The translations under genes were made by a program, and so were the position numbers. Below, piece after piece: positions 1-8,537 of a stretch of DNA of 15,752 bases (position 1 is the stretch's first letter; every line of letters starts with the position of its first letter). Below the pieces are notes generated by a model that worked only from the letters and a program-made list of their open reading frames with translations, was not told the origin of the DNA and searched no databases. Source of the stretch: an uncultured Bacteroidales bacterium. GTDB taxonomy: Bacteria > Bacteroidota > Bacteroidia > Bacteroidales > P3. The DNA lies in assembly GCA_947174375.1 (NCBI GenBank), contig CAMWIS010000024.1, forward strand, positions 1 through 15,752. The letters run 5' to 3'.

Positions 1-77
1 AGGAAGCATCGGCGCCGGCGGCGTTTGTCGCTTTGACCGCGATTTCGTAACTTTGAGGGCTTAACAACGGAATCGCC
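1..77. other. Leading stretch with no assignable gene
   Basis: No gene can be assigned here. Short open stretches run in from the left edge in all three forward frames, with stops at 34-36, 48-50 and 62-64. Any of them could be the C-terminus of an upstream gene, but none is long enough to recognise. The right half carries the promoter listed separately and a short leader of about 15 bases before the first start codon. Confidence 0.5.
24..55 (+). promoter_or_regulatory. Bacteroidota-type promoter for the first gene cluster
   Basis: TTTG at 24-27 and TAACTTTG at 48-55 are separated by 20 bases. This matches the TTTG / TAnnTTTG pattern described for the primary sigma factor of Bacteroides and relatives. 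Transcription would start near base 60, leaving a short leader before the ATG at 78. A second TTTG at 32-35 is too close to be the upstream element. No other convincing promoter appears before base 9185, so this one may serve all seven genes up to 9191. The match is read directly from sequence; activity is inferred. Confidence 0.7.
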
Positions 78-503
78 ATGGAAAATTTAGGTCAGTCGAT
101 GCTTTGGTTTTGGGCGGCCTACGTCGTCATCACGATGGTCGGCGTGCTGCACTGCATCTTCAATATCTACGTGCTGCATATGCGGCCGATGGATGAACAC
201 GGCATGGGCGAGGCCTATGAGAAAACCAAGCCGTGGCATCCGCTCTACAACCTGCTGCTCTATCCGGTGGCAGGTTGGCTGTATATGCGGGGACTGCCCG
301 ACCCGACGTGGCAGGCCGCGCTTTGGACCGGTCTGCTGTGGACGGGCATCTGCATCGTGTTCGATCTCGTCGCCTGGGTGTTGGTCAAACATCCGTGGAC
401 TTTGTCTTTCAAAGAATTTTATGTCCGTTATCAGCCGTGGATTTCGATGATTTACGTCATCATTTTCATTGCGCCGCTGATCGGCTATTGGTGGTTGAAA
501 TAA
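78..503 (+). CDS. Small integral membrane protein of unknown function
   Basis: This 141-residue protein has four likely membrane segments, at about residues 8-33, 56-70, 80-103 and 121-140. A polar, charged loop (about 36-54) follows the first helix. A second loop with several aromatic residues (about 105-120, containing FKEFYVRYQPW) precedes the last. The chain is very rich in Trp, Tyr and Phe and shows no catalytic motif I know. The FKEFY-x-x-YQPW stretch looks like a conserved family signature, but I cannot name the family. The ATG at 78 is the first good start after the promoter at 24-55, and there is no Shine-Dalgarno match, as is usual in this phylum. It is the first gene of a tightly spaced run; the DUF2147 gene starts 18 bases after it. 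Membrane location is well supported; function is unknown. Confidence 0.8.
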   Translation: MENLGQSMLWFWAAYVVITMVGVLHCIFNIYVLHMRPMDEHGMGEAYEKTKPWHPLYNLLLYPVAGWLYMRGLPDPTWQAALWTGLLWTGICIVFDLVAWVLVKHPWTLSFKEFYVRYQPWISMIYVIIFIAPLIGYWWLK

Positions 504-521
504 TCTTATATCGCTTTTATT

Positions 522-1037
522 ATGAAACGGTTGTGTAAGATACTTATGGGATGCGCCGCGGGCGTGGCGCTCTCCGTGGCCGCGCTGTCGGCCGGCGAAG
601 CGCCGGTTCCGGTCGTGGCCGGTCAGTCGTCCGGCGAAGTGGCCGAGGCCGATAAGATTGTCGGCATCTATTACGTCATTGAGGATGAGTCGGGCGAGGA
701 AAGCAAAATCAAGATCGCACGCGACGCGGACGGCACGTATTACGCGCAGGTGGTTTGGATGAAGAACCCGAACCTGCCCGACGGGTCGCCCAAATTGGAC
801 GTCAACAATCCCGACCCGGCTTTGCGTTCGGGCCGCGCCGACCGCATCAAAATCATGACGGGCCTGCAATACAACGCCAAAAAGCAGGAATGGGAGAACG
901 GCAAGGTATATAACCCGGTCAACGGCAAGTTCTACAAGAGTTACATGGCGTTTGTGAACGATACCAAACTGAAGGTGCGCGGCTATCTGGGCTTTTCGAT
1001 GTTAGGGCGCACGATGTATTGGAATAAAGTGGAGTAG
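522..1037 (+). CDS. Exported DUF2147 family protein
   Basis: This 171-residue protein has an N-terminal signal peptide: Lys and Arg at residues 2-3, a hydrophobic core to about residue 23, and probable cleavage around residues 24-30. The mature part carries the DUF2147 pattern: IVGIYY near residue 46, DVNNPDPALRS at 93-103, the W-E-N-G-K-x-Y-N-P turn at about 124-132, and the closing KVRGYLGFSMLGRT segment at 151-164. Family members are small periplasmic or secreted beta-rich proteins, often near 140-170 residues, with no established biochemical role. The nearby Cys residues (5 and 11) do not form a clear lipobox, so a soluble exported protein is more likely than a lipoprotein. It sits 18 bases after the membrane protein gene and 3 bases before the thioesterase gene, so co-transcription is likely. 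Confidence 0.88.
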   Translation: MKRLCKILMGCAAGVALSVAALSAGEAPVPVVAGQSSGEVAEADKIVGIYYVIEDESGEESKIKIARDADGTYYAQVVWMKNPNLPDGSPKLDVNNPDPALRSGRADRIKIMTGLQYNAKKQEWENGKVYNPVNGKFYKSYMAFVNDTKLKVRGYLGFSMLGRTMYWNKVE

Positions 1038-1040
1038 GGC

Positions 1041-1838
1041 ATGACAGCGGAAATTCCTTTGGTGTACGGCGAACCGGTACGCATATATACGCATTGCACG
1101 AACTGCAAGGAGCGGTTGCATATCCGCACGATGTGCGATTTCTTCAACGACGTGGCCGAACAGCACACGCGCCTGGAGGGAGTCGATGTGCCGGTGCTGA
1201 ACCGTCAGGGCTTGACGTGGATGTTGCGCCGTATCCATATCCGGGTGCCCGATATGCCGAAGAAAGAGGAGGAAATCTGGCTCAGGACGTGGTGTTCGGG
1301 CGTGGACGGCCTGTTTGTGAACCGCGATTACGAAATGTCAACCGAGGGATGCGTCCGGGCGCACGCGCATAGCGAGTGGATGCTCATCGACGTGGAGAAA
1401 CGCCGTCCGGCGCGGCCGACGCCGTTCATGGTGGAGGAGGCCGCACGTTGCACGCAGCCGGCCTGGCCTTACACCTCTTTGTTTGACAAGGCCGAAAGGC
1501 GGGGGCGCATCGAAATGCCGGCCGCGCCGCCGTTTGCGGAGGGCGCGTTCAAGGCGCGTTTCGACGATATCGATTTCAACGGCCACGTGACGCAGGCGTC
1601 CCATGTGCAGTGGATGATGGACAGCCTGTCGTTCGAATTCATGAAAACGCATACGTTGCGCGAGATAGAAATCATTTACGAGAAGGAGATTCCGCCGGCG
1701 GCCGCGGTGGAAGTGCGTAGTTTCAGCGAGGCGGCGGCCGCGTGGGGCGAACCCGGCGGCGTCCGTCTCAGTCATTGGGTGTTGAACGGCGAGGGGCAAC
1801 CGCACAGCGTGGCGCGTTCCGTTTGGCAAAAGGATTGA
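1041..1838 (+). CDS. Acyl-ACP thioesterase (FatA/FatB type)
   Basis: This 265-residue cytosolic enzyme should hydrolyse acyl-acyl carrier protein to release free fatty acid and end fatty-acid synthesis. It has two hot-dog repeats. The first (about residues 8-140) includes the L-T-W-M-L-R-R stretch at 58-64, typical of this family. The second (about 165-262) holds the active site, D178-x-N180-x-H182 followed by V183. In plant FatB, as I recall it, the proposed network is Asp, Asn, His and a Glu 34 residues after the His; here E216 lies exactly 34 residues after H182. The neighbouring Cys of FatB is Ile217. Length fits bacterial members. The ATG at 1041 begins 3 bases after the DUF2147 stop, suggesting coupled translation. 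Chain-length preference cannot be read from sequence. Confidence 0.9.
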   Translation: MTAEIPLVYGEPVRIYTHCTNCKERLHIRTMCDFFNDVAEQHTRLEGVDVPVLNRQGLTWMLRRIHIRVPDMPKKEEEIWLRTWCSGVDGLFVNRDYEMSTEGCVRAHAHSEWMLIDVEKRRPARPTPFMVEEAARCTQPAWPYTSLFDKAERRGRIEMPAAPPFAEGAFKARFDDIDFNGHVTQASHVQWMMDSLSFEFMKTHTLREIEIIYEKEIPPAAAVEVRSFSEAAAAWGEPGGVRLSHWVLNGEGQPHSVARSVWQKD

Positions 1839-1842
1839 GCCC

Positions 1843-2514
1843 GTGAAACCGCGCGTGTGCTCTTGGAGCCTTTGGGCGTTGTGGACGGTGGGCTGCCTGT
1901 ATGGGGCCGAAGCGCGTCCCGTGGCGGCCTGTGGCTTCGACGCCGATACGGCGGCCGTTTCGGACGAGGCCTACCGCTTTCTGTCGGAAGTGGAAATCCA
2001 CGCCGCGGGGCTTACGCCCGCCGAATTGCAGGCCTATTACCAAACGCGCTACCGCGTGCAGAAGGTCTATCCGTATGCCCGCATGGCCGGCGAACGCTTC
2101 CGTCTGTACGAAGACTCCTTGGCCAAGCTGCCGCGGGCGCGCGACCGCAAGGCGTTCCTGCGGGCGGCCGAGGCCGAGATACGGCGCGATTTCCTGTCGG
2201 ACTTGAAAAACCTGACCGTGAGTCAGGGCAAGGTGCTGTTCAAGCTCATCAGCCGCGAAACCGGACATTCCTCCTATGCCTTGCTCAAAGAGTTCAAGAG
2301 CGGGTTCAGCGCGTTCACGTATCAGGTGGTCGGTTCCACGTTCGGCTACAATTTGAAGAAAGATTACGACCCCACGGGCGAAGACTTGCTCATCGAAAGC
2401 ATCGTGCAGCAGATAGAAAGCGGCAAGTTGCACGCGATACCGCCCCCGGTCCGTCCGGCCATCGCGCCGCCCGAACCCAAGCGCAAGGCGGCCAAACGGA
2501 AGGGCGGCCGATAA
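1843..2514 (+). CDS. DUF4294 family protein, probably exported
   Basis: This 223-residue protein matches the DUF4294 family of Bacteroidota: RVQKVYPYARMAGER at residues 71-85, then LKNLTVSQGKVLFKLI at 121-136, RETGHSSY at 138-145, the GFSAFTYQ segment near 154, and YDPTGEDLLIE at 175-185. No function is known for the family. The start is the GTG at 1843, 4 bases after the thioesterase stop. It is favoured because it includes a Trp-rich hydrophobic N-terminus (residues 7-22) that looks like a signal peptide or anchor; no upstream ATG fits. Cys18 sits in W-T-V-G-C, a poor lipobox. The last 27 residues are unusual, being proline-rich (about 200-212) and then strongly basic with PKRKAAKRKGGR. It lies just ahead of addB, but a link to DNA repair is not shown. 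Confidence 0.85.
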   Translation: MKPRVCSWSLWALWTVGCLYGAEARPVAACGFDADTAAVSDEAYRFLSEVEIHAAGLTPAELQAYYQTRYRVQKVYPYARMAGERFRLYEDSLAKLPRARDRKAFLRAAEAEIRRDFLSDLKNLTVSQGKVLFKLISRETGHSSYALLKEFKSGFSAFTYQVVGSTFGYNLKKDYDPTGEDLLIESIVQQIESGKLHAIPPPVRPAIAPPEPKRKAAKRKGGR

Positions 2515-2525
2515 CGAGAGACGAT

Positions 2526-5363
2526 ATGAGAGAGAAACCCTTTATAGACGATTTGGCCGAGAAGATACGGCGCCATCTGTCGGAGCACGAGCGGCTGACC
2601 GTCGTGTTGCCGTCGCAGCGTGTCGTGCGCACGCTCTCGCTCTTGCTTTCCCGGGCGCGGGCGGGCGAGGTGTTTTGGCTGCCGCGCTTCTGCACGATGG
2701 ACGAATTCATCTACGAGACGGCGGGCCTGCGTCCGGCCGACCCGCTTTGGCTGTCGTTGCAACTCTATGCCCATTACGTGCGGCAGATGGAATCCGTGGG
2801 CGAGCCGCCCCGCGCCTATGCCGACTTTATGGAGTGGGGCGCGTTGCTGTTGAGCGATTTTCACCAGTTGGACGCGCAGTTGGCGCCCGTGGCCGAAGTG
2901 TTGCACTATGTGGCCGAGGAAAAGCGCATCGCGGGCATGGATTTCACGTTGAACGAACAGTCGGCCATACAGGCCGCCTACCTGCGGTTTTTTACGCAAT
3001 TGCATCCAATATATACCAATTTCACGGCGCAGCTGTTGGCCGAGGAAACGGCCTATCCTGGTTTGGCCGAGCGGCGTGCCGTTGAAAAACTGCGGGCGCA
3101 GGCCGATGACGGCACGGCGGAAGCCCACGGCTTTACGCTGTTCGCGGGCTTCAACGCCATTACGGAGGCCGAGGCGGAAATCATGCGCCTGCTGGTCAAG
3201 GCCGGCCGCGCCGAAGTCTATTGGGACGCCGACCGTTATTATGTCGAAGACGCGATGCAGGAGGCCGGGCATTTTCTGCGGCGTTATGCCGACGACCCGT
3301 TTATCGGGCGGCATATCCGGCCCGAGGAGATGACCGACGGCATCCGGGGGCAGAAAATCATCATGCAGGGCGTGCCGCAATGGACGGGGCAGGCCGAGAT
3401 GGCCGCGCGCTATATCGCCCAATGGTATATAGAGGAGGGCTTCACGGGGCGGACGGTCGTGGTGCTGAACGAGGAAAACCTGTTGCAGCCGTTGCTCAAC
3501 GCCTTGCCGGAGGCCGAGGGGCTGTCGTACAACCTTTCGGTGGGCGTGCCGCTCAACGGCACCCATACGCACGCTTGGGTCGAGGCCCTGTGTGCGGGCA
3601 AGGAAGAAATCGAACGCGCCCGCGAGACCGGCGCGGACGGCGTGCGTCTGGAATCGCTCGAAGCCTTGTTGCGCGCCACCTGCCGTATGCCCCTCCATCA
3701 GGCCGACGGCGTTTGCCGCTTGGCGGAAACGGCGGTGGAAAAGGCGTTGAAAGCGCTTTACGAACGCAATCAGGGCGTGTTCACGCAGGCGGACTGGGCG
3801 GACTTGGGCCAGCGTTTCGGCTGCGCCGACCTCCCGTTGTGGGCGCAAATCGGCGGTTTTTGGTTCGACGCCGATACCGACGCCCAGGGCTACGGGCATC
3901 GGCTCATGGCCTTGCTGCAAGGCGTGGTGCTGTCGGAAATGTCGGACTACGAACAGGAATACGGGCATTTGGCCTTGGACTACCTGTTGCGGGAAACCCA
4001 AATCCGCGCGTGCTGCGAACAAGTCCGTATGCCGTTCTACGTTTGGAAACGTCAGACGGTGGCCGCTTTGGGCGCTCTGAGCCTGCACTACAAGGGCAAC
4101 CCGTCGGCGCAGGTGCAGATCAGCGGGATGTTGGAAACCCGTATGCTCGACTTCGACCGCGTCATCATGCTGTCGATGAACGAAGGCATCCTGCCGTCGG
4201 GTCAGTACGAGGCCTCTTTCCTCATGGACGCGCTCAAACGGCATTGCCATATCCCCACGCTCCGCGAGCGCAACGCCATGCAGGCCTATTATTTCTACCG
4301 GCTTTTGGCGCATCCTTCGCGCGTGGTCTGCCTCTACCAAGCGGGCGAGAAGCAGGAGAAAAGCCGCTTCCTGTGGCAATTAACCTACGAACGGCCCGAC
4401 ATGGCCGTCAGTCCGTCGCCCTATCCGTTCCCCACCGCGCGGGATGCGGGCGTCGGGCAGATAGAAATGCCGAAAGAGGGCCTGCCGCTTGAAACCATCG
4501 CGGATTTGTTCCACAAAGGCATTTCACCCTCGGCCATACAGACCTATCTGAGGTGCGGGATGCAGTTTTACTATAAGTATATATTAAAGTTGGCCGACCG
4601 CAGCGAGTTCGACGACACGTTGGACGCGGCGCGCAAAGGCACGGTCGTGCACCGCGTGTTGGAGACGTTTTTCAAGGCGCGTATGGGGCGGGCGTTGACG
4701 GCGGACGATGCGGCCGAACTGCGCAAGACCTATCCGCAACTGCTGGAAGAGGCCGTCACCGGCTTGTTTGTCGATTTGCCCTACAAGACGGGCAAAAACG
4801 GCTTGGAGTTCAAGAAAATGGAACGCTGGCTGCATTATTTCGTCAAGGATTTTGAACGCGAGACACGCGCTAAGGATTCGGCCTGGGGTGGCGTGGCGGC
4901 CTGCGAAACGAAAATGCAGGTGCCGTTCAAAGATACGGGTTATATACTATCCGGAATTGCCGACCGCGTGGATACTTGGAATCAAGGGGAACGGATTGTG
5001 GATTACAAGACGGCCGTGGTGGAGGCCAAGGACTTGCGCGTGGACGACATCGCGGATTTGAGCGACCCGGTGCACGGCAAGGCTTTGCAGTTGCTGTTGT
5101 ACGCCTATATGTACTGGGTGTTGAAAGGCCGCCGCGCGGGAACGTTCCCGCAAGCCTGCGTCTATGCGTTGGCGCGCTTGGACGGTGGTTATATCGCGCT
5201 CAACGGCGCTTGGACGGAAACCAAGTCGGAAGCGGAGAAAATAGCGGAACTGGAAGCCTGGCTGACGGACGTGTTGGCGGAAATCAAAAACCCGGACGTG
5301 CCGTTCAGGCAGGATGCGACGGCCTGCCGCTATTGCGCCTACGCCGATTTGTGCGGAAAATAA
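2526..5363 (+). CDS. addB: AddB-like helicase-nuclease subunit with PD-(D/E)XK nuclease and Fe-S cluster
   Basis: This 945-residue protein is the likely partner of the AddA protein encoded downstream. Together they should resect double-strand DNA breaks for RecA-dependent repair in the cytoplasm. The N-terminus (VVLPSQ, about residue 27) lacks a Walker A lysine, so this subunit is probably not an active motor. A degenerate helicase motif MLSMNEGILPS lies near 551-561. The C-terminal nuclease domain shows H709 in GTVVHRVL, D813 in GIADRVD and D826-Y827-K828. C677, C934, C937 and C943 have the C...C-x2-C-x5-C spacing of the iron-sulfur cluster that closes the AddB nuclease. The frame stays open upstream to 1857, but that part overlaps DUF4294; the ATG at 2526, 11 bases after the DUF4294 stop, is the right start. 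addA follows after 10 bases. Confidence 0.9.
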   Translation: MREKPFIDDLAEKIRRHLSEHERLTVVLPSQRVVRTLSLLLSRARAGEVFWLPRFCTMDEFIYETAGLRPADPLWLSLQLYAHYVRQMESVGEPPRAYADFMEWGALLLSDFHQLDAQLAPVAEVLHYVAEEKRIAGMDFTLNEQSAIQAAYLRFFTQLHPIYTNFTAQLLAEETAYPGLAERRAVEKLRAQADDGTAEAHGFTLFAGFNAITEAEAEIMRLLVKAGRAEVYWDADRYYVEDAMQEAGHFLRRYADDPFIGRHIRPEEMTDGIRGQKIIMQGVPQWTGQAEMAARYIAQWYIEEGFTGRTVVVLNEENLLQPLLNALPEAEGLSYNLSVGVPLNGTHTHAWVEALCAGKEEIERARETGADGVRLESLEALLRATCRMPLHQADGVCRLAETAVEKALKALYERNQGVFTQADWADLGQRFGCADLPLWAQIGGFWFDADTDAQGYGHRLMALLQGVVLSEMSDYEQEYGHLALDYLLRETQIRACCEQVRMPFYVWKRQTVAALGALSLHYKGNPSAQVQISGMLETRMLDFDRVIMLSMNEGILPSGQYEASFLMDALKRHCHIPTLRERNAMQAYYFYRLLAHPSRVVCLYQAGEKQEKSRFLWQLTYERPDMAVSPSPYPFPTARDAGVGQIEMPKEGLPLETIADLFHKGISPSAIQTYLRCGMQFYYKYILKLADRSEFDDTLDAARKGTVVHRVLETFFKARMGRALTADDAAELRKTYPQLLEEAVTGLFVDLPYKTGKNGLEFKKMERWLHYFVKDFERETRAKDSAWGGVAACETKMQVPFKDTGYILSGIADRVDTWNQGERIVDYKTAVVEAKDLRVDDIADLSDPVHGKALQLLLYAYMYWVLKGRRAGTFPQACVYALARLDGGYIALNGAWTETKSEAEKIAELEAWLTDVLAEIKNPDVPFRQDATACRYCAYADLCGK

Positions 5364-5373
5364 CTGAGAAACG

Positions 5374-8300
5374 ATGAAACCGAATATAGATACCCATAAA
5401 ATCAGTGTATATACCGCTTCGGCGGGGTCGGGCAAGACCTATACGCTCACACGCGCCTTCATCCGGTTGGCGGTAACGGGCGAACCCTGGCACGCGCGGC
5501 AGGCGGCCGCGATTTTGGCCATCACGTTTACGAACGCGGCGGCCGCCGACATGAAGCGCAAGATTATGGAGACCTTGGCGCAAATCGTTTCGGGGGAGGA
5601 TGCGGCCGCCGACCTGCAGGCCGAAACCGGCTTGCCGGCCAAACAGCTCAAAGAGCGGACGGGCGAGGTCTTGCGCTACTTGTTGCACGACTACGGCAAT
5701 TTTTCGGTGCAGACGATTGACAGCTTCGTGCAGCGCGTCATCAGGCCGTTCGCGTTCGAACTCGGCCTGCCGCGCACCTACGAGACCGACATAGAAACCG
5801 ACCGCTGGGTGGAGGAAATCCGCGAGGCGCTGTTGGCGTCCTACGGCACGGCGGGGCAGGAGATGCTGACGCAACTTTTGGATGGCTTTTTGGAAGAAAT
5901 GGCCGAAAACGAGGACAAGGGGCGCATGGAAATCGGGCCGGCGCTGAACCGCGTATTGGGCATGGCGTTCGAGGAAAAGAGCGAAGCCAACCTGATGCGG
6001 CTCTCGGCCCGCGATGAAAGCCGCTTCCTGCAAGAGGTGGAAGGCTTCGGACATCGGCGGCGCGCCTGCGAAAAGGCGGCCCTGGCCATCTATAAGGAGA
6101 TGACGGACTTGATTAAGGCCGAACAGCTGGAAGCCGACGATTTTCACGGCAAGTCGCGCGGGTTCTGGGCGTTCTTCAAAACGCCCTTGCGTGACGGACG
6201 GGCCGTTTTGCGGACGTTCTTGGACGGGGAGGGCAAAGCGACCTGGCGCAAGACCGTGGAAAAAGGCTTTTTGACCGACGCTTCGCGCGACGGTGCGGCC
6301 GCGGCCCTGCAACGGCTGTACGAAAAGATGCAGGCCTTGGATACGGCGCGTTACCTCTACGAAGCCGCGTTGGAAAAGAACCTCTATGCGTTGGCCCTCA
6401 TGAAGCGGGCCGACGACCTTAAGAACAATATACAGCAGGCCGAGGGGCGCGTGCCGATTTCGGAGTTCAACCGCAAGATACACGCGCTGTTGGGGCAGAC
6501 CGACGTGCCCTATCTGTACGAACGGGTCGGCGCCGTCTATCGCCATATCCTCGTGGACGAGTTTCAGGACACGTCCACGTTGCAGTGGGAGAACCTGAGG
6601 CCGCTTATCGACAACAACCGCGCTTCGGGCTATTGGAACATGGTGGTGGGCGACCCCAAACAGTCCATTTACCGCTTCCGTTCGGCCAATGTGGAACAGA
6701 TGCTGGCCTTGCGCGAAGACAGCGTGTTGGCGCAAAACGAGAAGTTGGTTTCCAACTGGCGGTCGGACGCCGGCATCATCGCGTTCAACAACCTGTTTTA
6801 CCGTTTCCTGTTGGAAGACTTTGCGCCCGAAAAGGCCGAGAATGCCGAAGAATGGGCGCGGATAAGGCAGCGCCTGCAACGCATATATACAGAACACGAG
6901 CAGTTTTACAAGACGGCGACCGACCGCCTGCCGGACGAGGACGCCCGGGCCGTGCGCGTTTGTTTCTATGAAAAAAACGAGGAGAAATCCTACGAAGATT
7001 GGAACTGCGAACGGATACTGACCATTTTGAAACGGCATCAGCCCGGCGAGGTGGCCGTTTTGTGTACGCGCAACGACCGGGTCAAGACGGTGGCTTCGTT
7101 TTTGGTGGAAAACGGCGTCAAGGTGCATACCGACAGCAGCCTCTTGCTGCGCAGCTCGCTCACCGTGCGGCTGTTGGTGGCGGCCCTGCGTTATATGGGG
7201 GCGCCGGATTCCGAAACCGCGCGGCGGAAACTGCAATGGTTTTGGACGCAACAGGCGGAGGCGGACGGCGCGGCCGCCGGCGACGAAGGCGCGCGTTTGC
7301 GCTATCTGCGGGGCTTGGCCAACAGCGGCCGCAGCCTGTACGATAAGTTGCAGCATATCCTGCGGATGTGGGCGCTTAGGGCGGACACCGACCAGTACGT
7401 GCTGTCGTTCATGGATTTGGTACAGCAGTCTCTCTTGCGCGCCGAGGCCGATTTCGTGCGGGAGTGGGAAGACAACTGGGCCGAAACGAGCATGGTGCAG
7501 ACGGCGGCCGGCCGCGCGGATGCCGTGCGGGTTACGACCGTGCACAAGTCCAAAGGCTTGGAATACCCCGTAGTTATCTATGCGTTCGCGTCCGACGCGC
7601 CGCGGCCGGACGGCTGGGTGTGGACGGACTTGCCGTCCAAGGACGGGCTGCCCGTCGGGCTGTTGTCGCTCAAAGACGCGGCGGCGCAGACGGTGGACGA
7701 AACGGCGGTGGCGGAGGCGGCCGACGAGCAGATGAAGGCGGTCGTGGACCGCATCAACGTGCTGTATGTCACCACCACGCGGCCGCGCCACAAGCTGTAT
7801 GTGTTGAGCAAGGGCACGAAGGGGAGCGGCGCCTATGCCGAAAACCGCTATTGGGAACAGTTTACGATGAAATATCCGGCCTATCTGGCGGCGGAAGACG
7901 AGTGGACGGAGGACGGCGCGGCCGCAGCTACGGCGGGGGCTTCATCCGCCGCGGCCGCCGGGGACACCGCCGGCGAAGAAGCCGCCTGCATGGCGGCGGC
8001 GCGGCGGGACATGGCCGCCCGGCAGACCGACTGGATGCCGCGCTTCGAGCCGGCTTTCAGCTGGCGCGACACCGTGCGGCGGCCCGAACGGATTTGGGGT
8101 GAGTTCATCCATCGCGTGCTGAGCGGCATCGACGACGCCCGCCGTTTCGACCGGGCGGCCGTGGAAGCCGTCGTGGCCGAACAGTGGCCGGAGGTCGCCC
8201 CCTGGTTGCACGACGGCTATGAAGCCCCCGCCGCCGTGGCGCAGGTCGAAGCCGTGTTGGCGCATCCGTCGCTCCAGCCCTGCTTTTCGTCAAACTACCG

Positions 8301-8535
8301 CATTTACAACGAACGCGAACTCTGCTGCGACGGGCAGATTTACCGTCCCGACCGCGTGGCCGTGGGCCAAAACGACGTCTATGTGGTCGATTACAAGACC
8401 GGCGAGGCGCACGCCGAACACGTCCGTCAGGTGGAAGCCTACCGCGATTTGTTGTTCCGCAAGGAAGCCAAGCCCGTTCACGCGTATATTGTATATATAA
8501 GTGATAAATCCGTCGAAGTCAAGGAGGTAAAATAG
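5374..8535 (+). CDS. addA: AddA-like UvrD/RecB-family helicase-nuclease
   Basis: This 1053-residue protein is the motor and second nuclease of the presumed AddAB complex. Superfamily 1 helicase motifs are intact and in order: Walker A ASAGSGKT with K21, Walker B DEFQDTS with D395 and E396, motif III GDPKQSIYRF at 426-435, NWRSD soon after, and VTTVHKSKGLEYP around H724. The C-terminal PD-(D/E)XK nuclease shows H913 in GEFIHRVL, D993 in RPDRV and D1006-Y1007-K1008. An Ala-rich stretch (about 849-882) links the two halves. Both subunits thus keep nuclease residues, which separates AddAB from RecBCD, where only RecB has an active nuclease. Length is normal for the phylum. It starts 10 bases after addB and ends 2 bases before the phosphatase gene. 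Confidence 0.92.
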   Translation: MKPNIDTHKISVYTASAGSGKTYTLTRAFIRLAVTGEPWHARQAAAILAITFTNAAAADMKRKIMETLAQIVSGEDAAADLQAETGLPAKQLKERTGEVLRYLLHDYGNFSVQTIDSFVQRVIRPFAFELGLPRTYETDIETDRWVEEIREALLASYGTAGQEMLTQLLDGFLEEMAENEDKGRMEIGPALNRVLGMAFEEKSEANLMRLSARDESRFLQEVEGFGHRRRACEKAALAIYKEMTDLIKAEQLEADDFHGKSRGFWAFFKTPLRDGRAVLRTFLDGEGKATWRKTVEKGFLTDASRDGAAAALQRLYEKMQALDTARYLYEAALEKNLYALALMKRADDLKNNIQQAEGRVPISEFNRKIHALLGQTDVPYLYERVGAVYRHILVDEFQDTSTLQWENLRPLIDNNRASGYWNMVVGDPKQSIYRFRSANVEQMLALREDSVLAQNEKLVSNWRSDAGIIAFNNLFYRFLLEDFAPEKAENAEEWARIRQRLQRIYTEHEQFYKTATDRLPDEDARAVRVCFYEKNEEKSYEDWNCERILTILKRHQPGEVAVLCTRNDRVKTVASFLVENGVKVHTDSSLLLRSSLTVRLLVAALRYMGAPDSETARRKLQWFWTQQAEADGAAAGDEGARLRYLRGLANSGRSLYDKLQHILRMWALRADTDQYVLSFMDLVQQSLLRAEADFVREWEDNWAETSMVQTAAGRADAVRVTTVHKSKGLEYPVVIYAFASDAPRPDGWVWTDLPSKDGLPVGLLSLKDAAAQTVDETAVAEAADEQMKAVVDRINVLYVTTTRPRHKLYVLSKGTKGSGAYAENRYWEQFTMKYPAYLAAEDEWTEDGAAAATAGASSAAAAGDTAGEEAACMAAARRDMAARQTDWMPRFEPAFSWRDTVRRPERIWGEFIHRVLSGIDDARRFDRAAVEAVVAEQWPEVAPWLHDGYEAPAAVAQVEAVLAHPSLQPCFSSNYRIYNERELCCDGQIYRPDRVAVGQNDVYVVDYKTGEAHAEHVRQVEAYRDLLFRKEAKPVHAYIVYISDKSVEVKEVK
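8521..8527 (+). promoter_or_regulatory. Strong Shine-Dalgarno-like site before the phosphatase gene
   Basis: AAGGAGG lies inside the last codons of addA (Lys-Glu-Val-Lys) and ends 10 bases before the ATG at 8538. It is a near-perfect complement to the 16S rRNA tail. This phylum is known for making little use of such sites, and the other starts here mostly lack them. It may support reinitiation at the 2-base junction, or it may be chance from the Lys-Glu codons. Confidence 0.4.
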
Positions 8536-8537
8536 GC

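Noticed and set aside
1857..2525. Upstream extension of addB through the whole DUF4294 gene
   Set aside because: The extra 223 residues are low-complexity Arg/Gly-rich and out of frame with a recognised family; the ATG at 2526 matches AddB starts.
2364..4379. Antisense open frame of 671 codons across addB
   Set aside because: Shadow of the sense gene with no domain or start context.
5305..7791. Antisense open frame of 828 codons across addA
   Set aside because: Same codon-shadow effect; no recognisable domain, while the sense frame has all helicase motifs.
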